Below, one piece after another: positions 41,933 through 51,569 of a DNA stretch of 64,000 nt (the stretch's first letter is position 1; every line of letters begins with the position of its first letter). The position numbers and the translations under genes are program-made. The DNA is taken from NCBI GenBank assembly GCA_036258055.1, contig DATAEK010000118.1:22841-86840 (forward strand). Reading direction: 5' to 3'. The notes beneath the pieces were generated by a model. The model saw nothing but the letters and a program-made list of their open reading frames with translations, was not told where the DNA came from and did no database searches. Source of the stretch: DATAEK01 sp036258055 (GTDB lineage: Bacteria; Acidobacteriota; Vicinamibacteria; Vicinamibacterales; 2-12-FULL-66-21).

Positions 41933-44169
41933 CACCAGCCCGGCGTCGGGTCACCAGCCGCGCAGGTCCTTCCAAGTGGGTTTCAACGCCGGCTCCTCGG
42001 CATTCTGATTCGCGTTGGCACCGGTCATCGTGGGTCCTGGCTGCAGGGCTCATCGCGGCAGTCCTCGTCGTCTACGCACCGGCGCTGAACAACGGCTTCA
42101 TCAATTTCGACGACCCGCAGTACGTCCTCGCGAACCCTCACGTCCGTTCTGGGCTGACGTGGCAGGGGGCCGCCTGGGCAATGACCGCGAGCTACGCCGG
42201 CAACTGGCATCCGGTGACGTGGCTCTCCCACATGACTGATGTCCAGCTCTTTGACTTGCATCCGAGCGGACATCACGCCACGAGCATCACGATTCATCTG
42301 CTGAACACGCTATTGCTGTTTGCGCTCCTGCGGCGGATGACAGCTGAGCCCCTCCGGAGCGCCGTCGTAGCTGGGCTCTTTGGCGTACATCCCCTGCACG
42401 TCGAGTCAGTGGCGTGGGTGGCCGAGCGTAAGGACGCGCTCAGCACGCTGTTCGCAATGCTGACGCTCTGGGCATACCTGCGATACGTCGAAACGAGGTC
42501 CGCCAGCCGGTATGGGCTCGTTCTAGTGTTCTTCGCACTGGGACTCGCTGCCAAGCCGATGCTCGTGACTCTGCCGTTTCTACTGCTGCTGCTCGACATC
42601 TGGCCATTAGGGCGGCTCACGCCCGCTGGTGAGGAGCGCCGGACCGGGCTCTGGTACGCGATGGGAACCCGCCAATTTCGAGCCCTGCTGCTGGAGAAGG
42701 CGCCGCTCTTCCTCTGCGCTTTGGCGGCGAGCGTCCTGACCTACGCCGTCCAACATCACGCAGGGGCCGTACGCTCGTTAGAGGCGCTTCCGGTGCAGCG
42801 AAGGCTCACCAACGCGCTCGCTGCGTACGGAGCCTACATCGTCAAGACGATCTGGCCAACGCACCTGGTTCCACTGTATCCCTACTCACCCACTGAGCCG
42901 CTGTGGCGTGTCGCGTTCGCAGCCGTGTCAGTGATTGGACTGACAGTGATTGTTGCTCGGGCAGGAACACGCTACAGGTACGCTGCGGTAGGGTGGTTCT
43001 GGTACCTCGGCACGCTCGTTCCGGTCATCGGGCTGGTGCAGGTGGGGAGCCAGCCGATGGCGGACAGGTACACCTATCTACCGATCGTGGGCCTTTTCAT
43101 TGTGATTGTCTGGGGGCTGTCAGACGCGCTGAAGCACGCGCCCGCTGGGCGGTATCTCCTCGCGACTGCGGGTACGGCCGTCGTCCTCGTGAGCGTCATC
43201 GTGGCGCGCCAGCAGGCGGCAATTTGGGCGACGAGCGTTGATCTCTGGCAGCATACGCTGCGGGTGACCAGCAACAACTATCGCGCGCACAACAATCTTG
43301 CTCAGGCCCTAGCAGCCGAAGGCAAGTCGACGGACGCACTCTCGCACTATCAGGCAGCTCTTGGAATCAACCCTGATTCAGTGGAGGCACATACCGGCAT
43401 TGCTGGGGTCCTCGCGACGACCGGCAGGCTGGAGGACGCGGTCGCGCACTATCGGCGCGCTCTGCAAATTCGTCCCGATGATACGACAGCACGCGTCAAT
43501 CTCGGGGCCGCGCTCGCTGAGCAAAAAAAGTTTGTCGAGGCTGAGGCACAGCTCCGCGCGGTCCTCGAGGCAGCACCCGATCTGGCGCCGGCCCATAGCA
43601 GCCTGGGAGTCGCGCTGGTTGCGGAGGGCAAGACCTCCGAAGCCATTGGACACTTCGCGCGGGCTGTCGAGCTGCAGTCCAGCGATACTACGGGCCGTCG
43701 TTATCTCGGGTCGGCACTGATGATGGAAGGGCGCACCGACGATGCAATCGTGCAGCTCGAAGCGGCTGTCCGTCAGGATCCGGCGGACGCCCTGTCGAGG
43801 AACGCGTTCGGCGCAGCGCTTGCGGCTGCGGGGAAGCTCGAGGCTGCCGCCACTCAGTACGAGAACGCAGTCCGGTTGAATCCTGCACTCGCCGACGCGA
43901 GAGCAAACCTCGGGAACTCGCTGGCCCGTCTCGGACGATTCGATGAGGCTCGGGCGCATCTGGAGGAAGCGGTTCGCCTCAATCCCGGGGATTCCGGGGC
44001 GCGCCACGATTTGGCTGTCGTACTCTGGAGGCTGGGCCGCGTCGCCGATGCGCGGCAGCAGTTCGAAGAAGTCGTTCGGCAGAATCCCGCGGACGAAGCG
44101 GCGCGTCGGATGCTGACGGATTTGAAGAGGGTTCCATCAAGTTCTCGGTCGATCCGGCCTGACAAATGA
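41929..44169 (+). CDS. TMTC-like polytopic membrane protein with TPR repeats
   Basis: A 746-residue protein. The N-terminal half has about ten TM helices. Motifs recalling TMTC O-mannosyltransferases are present: INFDDPQYVLANPHV (acidic pair), NWHPVTWLSHM, HHATSITIHLLNTLLLFALL, GVHPLHVESVAWVAERKDALS and KPMLVTLPFLLLLLDIWPL. The C-terminal half is about eight TPR units (LGAALAEQKKFVEAEAQLRAVLEAAPD-like). The GTG at 41929 overlaps the DUF1501 stop; longer upstream Mets fall inside DUF1501. Third-position GC looks slightly lower than neighbours. A bacterial glycosyltransferase is inferred, not proven. Confidence 0.75.
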   Translation: MTPARRRVTSRAGPSKWVSTPAPRHSDSRWHRSSWVLAAGLIAAVLVVYAPALNNGFINFDDPQYVLANPHVRSGLTWQGAAWAMTASYAGNWHPVTWLSHMTDVQLFDLHPSGHHATSITIHLLNTLLLFALLRRMTAEPLRSAVVAGLFGVHPLHVESVAWVAERKDALSTLFAMLTLWAYLRYVETRSASRYGLVLVFFALGLAAKPMLVTLPFLLLLLDIWPLGRLTPAGEERRTGLWYAMGTRQFRALLLEKAPLFLCALAASVLTYAVQHHAGAVRSLEALPVQRRLTNALAAYGAYIVKTIWPTHLVPLYPYSPTEPLWRVAFAAVSVIGLTVIVARAGTRYRYAAVGWFWYLGTLVPVIGLVQVGSQPMADRYTYLPIVGLFIVIVWGLSDALKHAPAGRYLLATAGTAVVLVSVIVARQQAAIWATSVDLWQHTLRVTSNNYRAHNNLAQALAAEGKSTDALSHYQAALGINPDSVEAHTGIAGVLATTGRLEDAVAHYRRALQIRPDDTTARVNLGAALAEQKKFVEAEAQLRAVLEAAPDLAPAHSSLGVALVAEGKTSEAIGHFARAVELQSSDTTGRRYLGSALMMEGRTDDAIVQLEAAVRQDPADALSRNAFGAALAAAGKLEAAATQYENAVRLNPALADARANLGNSLARLGRFDEARAHLEEAVRLNPGDSGARHDLAVVLWRLGRVADARQQFEEVVRQNPADEAARRMLTDLKRVPSSSRSIRPDK

Positions 44170-44206
44170 TCACAGGAAAAGCAGGTTCGTCGTTGGCCGG
44201 TAAGTC

Positions 44207-45139
44207 TCACTCCCCGAACAATCCTCGAAACGCCTGATCGATCTCCGGATACCTGAAGATGTATCCGAGCTCAAGAGCTCGCGCAGGGATCACTCGTTGA
44301 CCGGTGAGTACCGATCCCGCCATCTCTCCGAGGACGATCTTCAACGCGAAGCCAGGCGCGGGGATCAGACTTGGGCGATGCAGCGCGTGGCCGAGCGCGC
44401 GGGCGAGCTCGCGGTTGCTGACCGGATGGGGCGCGGTGGCGTTCACGGGTCCGATCGCCTGCGGCGTCTCGACGATCCACCGCACCAGCTCAGTCCAGTC
44501 CAGCCGATGGATCCACGATTGATACTGACGGCCCGATCCCAGCGGGCCGCCCGCGAAGAACCGGAACGGCAGCAGCATCCGCTTCAATGCCCCGCCGGAT
44601 CGTTCGAGGACGAGACCCGTTCGGAGTGTCACGACGCGCGTGCCCGGCCGTGTCGCGCGCTGGGCTTCTTCTTCCCATGCGCGGCAGACCTCGGCGAGGA
44701 AGTCGCGCCCGGGTGGTGCTGACTCGGTCAGCGGTTCGTTGCCGTGCGGTCCGTAGTAACCGACCGCACTACCACTGATGAAGACCGGCGGCGGCGCGGA
44801 TGCGGCGGCGATCGCGGTGGCGAGACTGCGCGTGGCCAGGATGCGGCTGTCGCGGATGCGTGCCTTCCGATCGGCGGTCCAGCGTCCGCCGTCGATCGAC
44901 TCGCCCGTCAGGTTGATGACGGCGTTCGCCCCGTCGAGAGTGGCCGCCCACGGTCCCGTCTTGCCGTCGGGTACCCAGCCCACACGCGTCACACCTGGGA
45001 CGCCGGTCCCCGGGTCGTGCCGCGAGTCGCCGGAGACGAGACCGCGGGACAGCACTCGTACGTCGTGACCTTCCTCGGCGTACGTTTCAGCCAGCGGGCT
45101 GCCGAGAAACCCGGTTCCTCCCGCAATCACTACTCGCAT
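44207..45139 (-). CDS. TIGR01777 family NAD-dependent epimerase-like protein
   Basis: A 310-residue short-chain dehydrogenase-like protein. GGTGFLGSPL near residue 8 is the nucleotide-binding motif. The TIGR01777 features INLTGESIDGGRWTADRKARIRDSR, SAVGYYGPHGNEPLTES, AWEEEA and TLRTGLVLERSGGALKRML follow, with SWIHRLDWTELVRWIVE and ALELGYIFRYPEIDQAF at the end. ATG at 45139 chosen; GTG one codon earlier. Family of cell-division-inhibitor SulA-like annotated epimerases; real substrate unknown. Confidence 0.88.
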   Translation of the reverse strand: MRVVIAGGTGFLGSPLAETYAEEGHDVRVLSRGLVSGDSRHDPGTGVPGVTRVGWVPDGKTGPWAATLDGANAVINLTGESIDGGRWTADRKARIRDSRILATRSLATAIAAASAPPPVFISGSAVGYYGPHGNEPLTESAPPGRDFLAEVCRAWEEEAQRATRPGTRVVTLRTGLVLERSGGALKRMLLPFRFFAGGPLGSGRQYQSWIHRLDWTELVRWIVETPQAIGPVNATAPHPVSNRELARALGHALHRPSLIPAPGFALKIVLGEMAGSVLTGQRVIPARALELGYIFRYPEIDQAFRGLFGE

Positions 45140-45327
45140 CACACGCTCCCGTCCCGATCGTCAGTTCAGTCGTCCCACCAGGACCCCTTGTTTGACGAGC
45201 GCGACGGCCTGGGAGTTTGCACTATAATGACCGCGCCTCTCCGCTGCTCGAACCGTAGGCCTGCGCTTTCATCGCGGAGGGCGCAGACAACGAAGTCTCG
45301 ACGGGTTCGACAGATCCTCGTTTCCTC

Positions 45328-47289
45328 GTGAACGCCGTCTCCTTTTTCGTTGAGCGTCCGTTGCGCCTGCTCTGCGTTGTCGTGGCGCTCGCAGGGAGCG
45401 CCGTCTGCGCGGCGGCGCAGGACGCGACCGCTTTCCTGCCACCCCGCGTCAGAACGGACGGGGTGCCGCCGATTCCGGTCTCTCTCGTCGAACAGGTTGC
45501 GCCGTATGGCGACTTCCGGCAGGCGCGTCTGCTCGGCTGGCACCCAAGTGAGCGCCGGCTCCTCATTCAAACCACGTTCGGTAACGTCCCGCAGATCCAC
45601 GACGTGCGTGGACCTGGTGCGGCGCGGACGCAGCTCACGTTCGCCCGCACGGGGGTCACCGGCGGCGCCTGGTACGAGCCCGGCGGCCGTTATTTCGTGT
45701 TTCGCCGCGACACCGGCGGTGGCACGGAAGCGATGCAACTGTTTCGATACGATCCGACAGGCGCGATCACACTCCTCACCGACGGCGTCTCGCGTAACGG
45801 CGAGCCGGTGTTCTCGCATCGCCGCGCGATGCTGGCCTATGACTCGACGCATCGCGACGGCAAGAACCGCGACCTCTACGTGATGGATCCTTCCGACCCG
45901 GCGAGCGCCCGCATGCTCGCGCAGATGACCGGCAACTGGAGCGTTCTCGACTGGTCCTTCGACGATCGGCAACTGCTTGCGCTCGAGTGGATCTCCGGAC
46001 TGGAAACGCATCTCTGGCGCGTCGACGTCGCGACCGGACAGAAGACCGCGATTACACGACCCGGCGATCCGCAGTCGTTCTGGGAGGCCGCGCAGTTCGC
46101 CGCCGACGGCCGGTCGGTCTTTGCGATGGGCGATCACGGCGCCGAGATCCCACGCATCTGGAACGTTGACATCGCGACGGGCCAGGTCAAGCCGGTAACC
46201 GCTGATGGCGACTCGATCGAAACCTTCGCCCTGTCGCGCGACGGCAAAACGCTCGCCGTCGTGGTCGACCAGCAGGGTGCGAGCCGGCTCAAGCTCCTCG
46301 ATGCCTCAACCGGCCGAAGCCTGTCGACGCCGTCATTGCCACCAGGCGTCATCTCGGCGCTCGCGTGGCGGCCGGGCGGCGGCGAACTGGCGATCGAATA
46401 CGCCGGCGCCCGTACCTTCAGGGACGTCTATTCAATCGTCCTCCCCGCGGGCCGAGTCGAGCGTTGGACGACCAGCGAGATTGGCGGCGCGAATCCGGAA
46501 TCGCTGCCGGACGCCGAGCTCGTCGAGTGGAAAAGCTTCGACGGTCAGGCGATTTCAGGGATTCTCTACCGCCCGTCGTCGCGGTTCCAGGGCCCACGCC
46601 CGGTGATCATCAACGTGCACGGCGGCCCGGAAGCCCGCGAGCGCCCACGAGCCCTTGGACGCAGCAATTATTTCCGCAACGAGCTCGGCATCGCGATCAT
46701 CTATCCGAACATCCGTGGCTCACTGGGCTTCGGACGGCGGTTCGAACACCTCGACGATGGGATGAAGCGCGAGGACGCGGTGAAGGACATCGGCGCTCTC
46801 CTCGACTGGATCGCGACGCAGCCGTCGCTCGACAAGAACCGCGTCATGATCACTGGGTCGAGCTACGGCGGGTACATCACGCTCGCCTCCGCGATTGCGT
46901 ACGGCGACCGGCTGCGCTGCGCGTTCGAAGGATTCGGCATCACCGACTTCGTCACGTTTCTCGAGAACACCGATGAATCGCGTCGAGCCGAACGAAGCCG
47001 GGAGTACGGCGATCCCTCCGATCCCAAGACGCGTGAGTTCTTGACTCGAATCTCACCTCGACAGCACGCGTCGTCGCTGAAAATCCCGCTCTTCATCGCG
47101 CAGGGTGCCAAGGACACGCGCGTACCGCTCGGTCAGGCGGAAGAAATGGTCAAGGCCGTCAAGGCCAACGGCAACCCCGTCTGGTACGTCGTCTACGAAG
47201 ACGCCGGGCACGAAGAGTTCACACGGGCCACGAACGATTACAACATCTACGCGTGGGTGATGTTCGTTCGACAGTTTCTGCTGAATTGA
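45328..47289 (+). CDS. S9 family prolyl oligopeptidase (DPP-type)
   Basis: A 653-residue exported serine peptidase. It has a signal peptide (CVVVALAGSAVCAAAQ), a beta-propeller domain (about 40-380) and an alpha/beta hydrolase domain. Catalytic residues: Ser near 512 in GSSYGGY, Asp in GAKDTRVPLG and His in DAGHEEF. NVHGGPEARER near 430 forms the oxyanion region. It cleaves peptides, likely outside the cytoplasm. GTG start; ends where a GAACCCGA array begins. Confidence 0.9.
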   Translation: MNAVSFFVERPLRLLCVVVALAGSAVCAAAQDATAFLPPRVRTDGVPPIPVSLVEQVAPYGDFRQARLLGWHPSERRLLIQTTFGNVPQIHDVRGPGAARTQLTFARTGVTGGAWYEPGGRYFVFRRDTGGGTEAMQLFRYDPTGAITLLTDGVSRNGEPVFSHRRAMLAYDSTHRDGKNRDLYVMDPSDPASARMLAQMTGNWSVLDWSFDDRQLLALEWISGLETHLWRVDVATGQKTAITRPGDPQSFWEAAQFAADGRSVFAMGDHGAEIPRIWNVDIATGQVKPVTADGDSIETFALSRDGKTLAVVVDQQGASRLKLLDASTGRSLSTPSLPPGVISALAWRPGGGELAIEYAGARTFRDVYSIVLPAGRVERWTTSEIGGANPESLPDAELVEWKSFDGQAISGILYRPSSRFQGPRPVIINVHGGPEARERPRALGRSNYFRNELGIAIIYPNIRGSLGFGRRFEHLDDGMKREDAVKDIGALLDWIATQPSLDKNRVMITGSSYGGYITLASAIAYGDRLRCAFEGFGITDFVTFLENTDESRRAERSREYGDPSDPKTREFLTRISPRQHASSLKIPLFIAQGAKDTRVPLGQAEEMVKAVKANGNPVWYVVYEDAGHEEFTRATNDYNIYAWVMFVRQFLLN

Positions 47290-47370
47290 CACCCGGGAAC
47301 CCGGGAACCCGAGAACGATCGAACCGAGAACCCGAGAACCCGAGAACCGAGAACCCTCTAGAACCCCTGG
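47290..47370. repeat. GAACCCGA octamer array between convergent genes
   Basis: About nine units of ACCCGGGA/ACCCGAGA (frame-shifted GAACCCGA) with occasional 7-bp units, filling the gap between the S9 stop and the MurE-like stop. The array extends about 12 bp into the MurE-like gene's 3' end, which suggests that the repeat defines the coding end. Confidence 0.8.
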
Positions 47371-48848
47371 AGCCTCGCTGGTCCCCCGTCCCCCTCCATC
47401 GCTTTGAGGATCCGCTTGCCGTCGTCCATCGCCTGCGCGCCGACCAGCACGAGCAAGTCGCCCACCTTTGTCCGTGCCAGCGCCTCGCGCATCGCGCTAT
47501 CGAGGGTGTCATGCCACACGAAGCGTCGTCCGCGCTCGACGAACGCCTGTCGGGCCGCGTCGATCTCCGGAGCCTGCGCTTCGTCGCCTGACGACGTGCG
47601 ATCGGCGCTGGCGGTGACGATGAGCGTGTCGGCGCCATGCGTCGAAGCGAGGTCCGAGAGCACGAGCGCGTTGCGACGGTTGATGTCGGTGCCGCGGCTG
47701 CCGCGAACCGCGTAGACGATCGTCATGCCGCTCGACGGCAGAAGTCGCGCGACGTCGAATGTGGCCTTCAAGCTTTCGGGATGCGCGGCCGTGTCGTCCA
47801 GCACGACCCGTCCGGCGAGCCGAAAGCACTCCATGCGGCGGCGGAGGGGCGTCAGCCCACGAAGCACGGACGCGGCGCTTGCGACCGGCAGCCCGCATGG
47901 AAGCGCGTAGGCCAGGGCGAGCGCGACGTTGCGCAGATGGCCCCGCCCGAGCAGCGGCGTGTGCAATCGCTCGCCGGATCCGGCGCCGGCGGCTGATCCC
48001 GATAAGGTGAACGCGCTGCCACGGCTGTCGATCAGCACGTCACGGATCTGTAGATCCGCGTCCCGGCTCTCCAGGGAGAAGCCGGTAACGCGTGCGACCG
48101 GTGCTTCCGCGGCCAGCCGGCGCGCGGCGTGGTTATCGGCATCGTAGGCGAGGAGCGCGTGGTGTGACAGATGCTCGAGGAACAGCCGCTTGGCGGCGAC
48201 GTAGTCGTCGTACGAACGGTGGTAGTCGGTGTGCTCGCCGGCGACGATCGCGGCCATGAGCCCGCCGTCGAACGACAGGCCGCGGATTCGATCCAGCCGA
48301 AGCGCATGGCTGGTGACCTCGAGAACGACGGTGTCCGCGCCCGCACCCTTCAGTTGACGGAAGGCGCGGTGCAGTTCGACAGGAGCGGGCGTCGTGAGGC
48401 CGGTACCCGAGTCGAAGAACCCGTCGTGGCGCACCCCGAGCGATCCGATCACGCCGGTTCGCGCGCCTCCGGCATCGAGGAGCGCGCGCAGGATTTCGCT
48501 GGTGCTGGTCTTGCCGAACGTGCCGGTGAACCCAATCGTCGTCAGCGTTTCAGCCGGCCGGCCATAGAAGCGGGCGGCCAGGACAGCGAGCGCCGCGCGC
48601 GCCGAGCTCACACGGATCGCCGGCATCGCGGGAGGCACGGCGCCCGTGCGCTCGGCGACAATCGCGGCTGCGCCTCGGGTGATGGCGTCAGAGATGTAGG
48701 CGTGTCCGTCGAGGGCGGAGCCGGGCACGGCGATGAACGCCATGCCGGGGCGAATCTTGCGGCTGTCTTCACTCAGGCCGGTGATCTCGGGGTCAGCGCC
48801 GGCAGGAGCGATCGGGTAGTCGCCGGCCGCGAGCTCGGACAGTCGCAT
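47358..48848 (-). CDS. MurE-like Mur ligase with altered active-site motifs
   Basis: A 496-residue protein aligned over its whole length with UDP-MurNAc-tripeptide ligases: N-terminal RKIRPGMAFIAVPG, central GTFGKTS P-loop (109-115, Phe replacing Asn of the usual GTNGKT), TTP near 152, VLEVTSHALRLDR near 175, HTDYHRSYDDYVAAKRLF near 205, and a C-terminal domain. MurE signatures DNPR and GKGHE are missing: at the expected places are VTASADRTSSG and VLVGAQAMDDG. It is not in a division cluster. Perhaps a paralog for another substrate. ATG 48848 preferred over 48881. Confidence 0.75.
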   Translation of the reverse strand: MRLSELAAGDYPIAPAGADPEITGLSEDSRKIRPGMAFIAVPGSALDGHAYISDAITRGAAAIVAERTGAVPPAMPAIRVSSARAALAVLAARFYGRPAETLTTIGFTGTFGKTSTSEILRALLDAGGARTGVIGSLGVRHDGFFDSGTGLTTPAPVELHRAFRQLKGAGADTVVLEVTSHALRLDRIRGLSFDGGLMAAIVAGEHTDYHRSYDDYVAAKRLFLEHLSHHALLAYDADNHAARRLAAEAPVARVTGFSLESRDADLQIRDVLIDSRGSAFTLSGSAAGAGSGERLHTPLLGRGHLRNVALALAYALPCGLPVASAASVLRGLTPLRRRMECFRLAGRVVLDDTAAHPESLKATFDVARLLPSSGMTIVYAVRGSRGTDINRRNALVLSDLASTHGADTLIVTASADRTSSGDEAQAPEIDAARQAFVERGRRFVWHDTLDSAMREALARTKVGDLLVLVGAQAMDDGKRILKAMEGDGGPARLQGF

Positions 48849-48902
48849 GCGTTGGCCTGACGAGGTCGATGATATCAACACAGCCGGAAGAACGTCCTGG
48901 CG

Positions 48903-50234
48903 TCAGAGTCCTGTCCCTGCACCTGTCATCCACTCGTGTACGTCGTCCAGAATGTCCGCCAGCTCGGACCGCCGTCGCCGCAGACGATCGCGCGTCGACG
49001 AGCTGGCGCGGCGGAGCAGGAACCAGGCGCGGATGGCGTCCAGCACCGCGGACTCTCGCTCGATGGCGACGAGCGCGGCCGCAGCGATGACCGGAAGCGC
49101 GATCATCGTGACGAGTGCCGCGAGACCACTGATCTGCCACCAGAGGAGCCAGGCGATGAGCCCGAACCAGGCGGCGTAGATCGCGGCCCCGGTAAAAACC
49201 TGCGCCGTCGCGAACACATCGGACTCGCTCGTCGTCAGCCGCGCCGCCAGCCACGTGAACTGGTAGGGAACGAAGCACAGGACGAATCCGATCGCGCAGA
49301 GCGGCAGAAGAAAGATGCCCAGCAGGATCTCGCGCCCGCCAAATACCGTCGCCTCGCGGTTCGAGACGTTCCAATCGAGATGCCGGTCGCGCAGTCCGAA
49401 ACGGCGCAGCCGCTCGTCGTAGCGCCGCAGCTGCATCAGGACCTCGTCGTAACGCTCGCGATGGTCCCTCCGCAACCGTGCGATGCCGGCGGCAATGACC
49501 CGCCGGCGCTCGACCCGTTCCGCGGGATCGATGGGGCGGCCCCGAGCGGCGGCATAGAGCCGATCGACGCGATCCACGAGCGCCTGATCGGCTTTCGGGT
49601 CCGCCTCGATGAGGAGGCCGCGCATGCGCTCGCTGATGCGCGCGGTGAGCGCCTTGACCGCGGCGTGATCGTCGGTGGCTGTTCTCGGAACGAGGTCTGT
49701 TGCGGAGAACGGCGGTCCGTAGACGACGGTCACCCGCGAGCGGAAGATGGTCTTGCGATCGAAGTTCAGGCCGACCGCGACGAGCGTGACCGCGGTGCCG
49801 GTGCTCTCGGCCGCAAACGTCATTCGGGCGGCTCCGGTGCGAAGTGGTTCGAGACGTCCGCTCGAGTGGCTGATGCCTTCCGGAAAGAGACAGACCGCAT
49901 CGCCATCGCACAGCGCTTCCGCAACCGCCGAGAACGTCTCGGCGTTTCGTTTGACGTCGACGCCACTGTCCATCCGCCGATAGACCGGTATCGCACCTGC
50001 GCCCACGAGCACCGGCCGGAACATTCCCTCGAAGAGCGTGGACTTGGCGAGGAACCGCACATCGCGTCCGGCTGTTGCCCACACGATGGCCGGGTCCAGC
50101 AATGCGTTGGCGTGATTGGGAAGGAGCAGGAGCGCTCCGGACGCGGGTGGACTGCCAACCGTGTTCACCCGGTAGAAAATGCGACAGACCATCCGCGCCA
50201 GCCAGCGGACGATCGGTGTGGGGGTCGCGCTCAT
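48903..50234 (-). CDS. 1-acylglycerol/glycerol-3-phosphate acyltransferase (PlsC-like)
   Basis: A 443-residue membrane acyltransferase. The active-site motif is NHANALLD at 40-47 (H-X5-D rather than the usual H-X4-D of PlsC), and the second block is FPEGISHSSGRL near 130, as in GPT2/SCT1-type and DHAP-type acyltransferases. A helical region (about 210-300) is followed by three to four TM segments near 310-400 and a basic C-terminus. Predicted to acylate glycerol-3-phosphate or lysophosphatidate at the inner membrane. It starts 3 nt after the stop of the upstream MFS gene. Confidence 0.85.
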   Translation of the reverse strand: MSATPTPIVRWLARMVCRIFYRVNTVGSPPASGALLLLPNHANALLDPAIVWATAGRDVRFLAKSTLFEGMFRPVLVGAGAIPVYRRMDSGVDVKRNAETFSAVAEALCDGDAVCLFPEGISHSSGRLEPLRTGAARMTFAAESTGTAVTLVAVGLNFDRKTIFRSRVTVVYGPPFSATDLVPRTATDDHAAVKALTARISERMRGLLIEADPKADQALVDRVDRLYAAARGRPIDPAERVERRRVIAAGIARLRRDHRERYDEVLMQLRRYDERLRRFGLRDRHLDWNVSNREATVFGGREILLGIFLLPLCAIGFVLCFVPYQFTWLAARLTTSESDVFATAQVFTGAAIYAAWFGLIAWLLWWQISGLAALVTMIALPVIAAAALVAIERESAVLDAIRAWFLLRRASSSTRDRLRRRRSELADILDDVHEWMTGAGTGL

Positions 50235-50237
50235 TCG

Positions 50238-51560
50238 TTACGGCAGGGGTGCGGCATCCGCTTCGGCGGCGCGGGCGGCCCGGCGTCCTTCGTCCACGTT
50301 GACGAAGACCAGGATTGCGCCGCCGATGACGAAGAACGCCAGCACCGAGAGAATCGCGTTGCGGCTGGTGCCGCTCCGCTCGACGACCCACGCGAAGAGC
50401 GCCGGACCGAGGATGCCGGCGTAACGTTCGAACACGCCGAAGAACGCGAAGAACTCGGACGACCGGTAGCGCGGGATCATGCTCGCGAAGAGCGACCGGC
50501 TCAAGGCCTGCGTGCCCCCCTGTACCATGCCGACGAGAATCGCGAGCGCCATGAATTCCGTGGCATTGCTCATGAAGTACCCGAGCACGGTGATCCCGGC
50601 GTAAACCACCAGGCCGCCGATGACCGCGACCTTCGCCCCGATGCGAGCGGCGAGATGCCCGAACAGGAACGCGAACGGCACACCGATGAACTGAGTGATC
50701 AGCAGAGCGACGATCATCGCGTTCTCATCGATGCCGATCTCGCTGCCGTAGGTCGTCGCCATCCGGATGATGGTCTGGATGCCGTCGTTGTAAATCAGGA
50801 ACGCCGAGAGCAGCAGGAACGCCTGCTTGAATCGCCGCAGCTCGCGGAAGGTTTCGAACAGCCGGTGCACGCCGGTGAGGAAGGCGTTGCCCTGCGGCCG
50901 CTCACCAGCTTCCACCCGTCGCGCCGGTTCAGGAACCTTCCGGAAGAGCGGCAGCGAGAACACCAGCCACCAGACAGCCACGCTCGCCATCGACAGGCGT
51001 GTGGCCGTTGCCACGTCGGGAATGCCGAAGAGCCCTGGCTTCTGGATCATCAGCACGTTGATCGCCAGGAGCACACCACCGCCGAGGTACCCGAGGGCGT
51101 AGCCGGCCGACGACACGCGATCCAGTTCGGACTCGCCGACGAGATGCGGCAGCAGCGACTCGTAGAACACGATGCTGCCGGCGACCCCGACGTTGCCGAT
51201 CACGAACAGCACCAGCGCGAACAGCCAGTCTCCGCGCTGTATCCAGTACATCGCGGCCGTGGCGACCACGCCGACGCCCATGAAGATGCCGAGCAGCCGT
51301 TTCTTGAGTGCGGCGTAGTCCGCGATGGCGCCGAGGAGCGGCGCGACCACCGCCACGATGATGATCGAGATGGTCGTGGCCCAGGCAAAACGGCTGGTCG
51401 CCTCGGCCGGCGGCAGGCCCGCGGCCGCGACATTGTGAAAGTAGATCGGAAAAACGGCGGCGATGATCGTGGTCTGAAAAGCGGAATTCGCCCAGTCGTA
51501 CATCGCCCAGGCCCTGAGATCCTGACGACCGAGGCCCAGCTTTTCGAGGAATCGTGTCAT
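50238..51560 (-). CDS. MFS transporter, UMF1 family
   Basis: A 440-residue transporter with twelve hydrophobic segments. AWAMYDWANSAFQTTIIAAVFPIYF near the start, DWANSAF being the UMF1/Atg22-type signature, SSAGYALGYLGGGVLL near 155, and GMVQGGTQALSRSLFASMIPR near 340 are diagnostic. UMF1 proteins resemble vacuolar effluxers; the substrate is unknown. It lies in a same-strand run with the AAA ATPase upstream and the acyltransferase downstream (small gaps), suggesting co-transcription. Confidence 0.92.
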   Translation of the reverse strand: MTRFLEKLGLGRQDLRAWAMYDWANSAFQTTIIAAVFPIYFHNVAAAGLPPAEATSRFAWATTISIIIVAVVAPLLGAIADYAALKKRLLGIFMGVGVVATAAMYWIQRGDWLFALVLFVIGNVGVAGSIVFYESLLPHLVGESELDRVSSAGYALGYLGGGVLLAINVLMIQKPGLFGIPDVATATRLSMASVAVWWLVFSLPLFRKVPEPARRVEAGERPQGNAFLTGVHRLFETFRELRRFKQAFLLLSAFLIYNDGIQTIIRMATTYGSEIGIDENAMIVALLITQFIGVPFAFLFGHLAARIGAKVAVIGGLVVYAGITVLGYFMSNATEFMALAILVGMVQGGTQALSRSLFASMIPRYRSSEFFAFFGVFERYAGILGPALFAWVVERSGTSRNAILSVLAFFVIGGAILVFVNVDEGRRAARAAEADAAPLP

Positions 51561-51569
51561 GGCGTGTGT

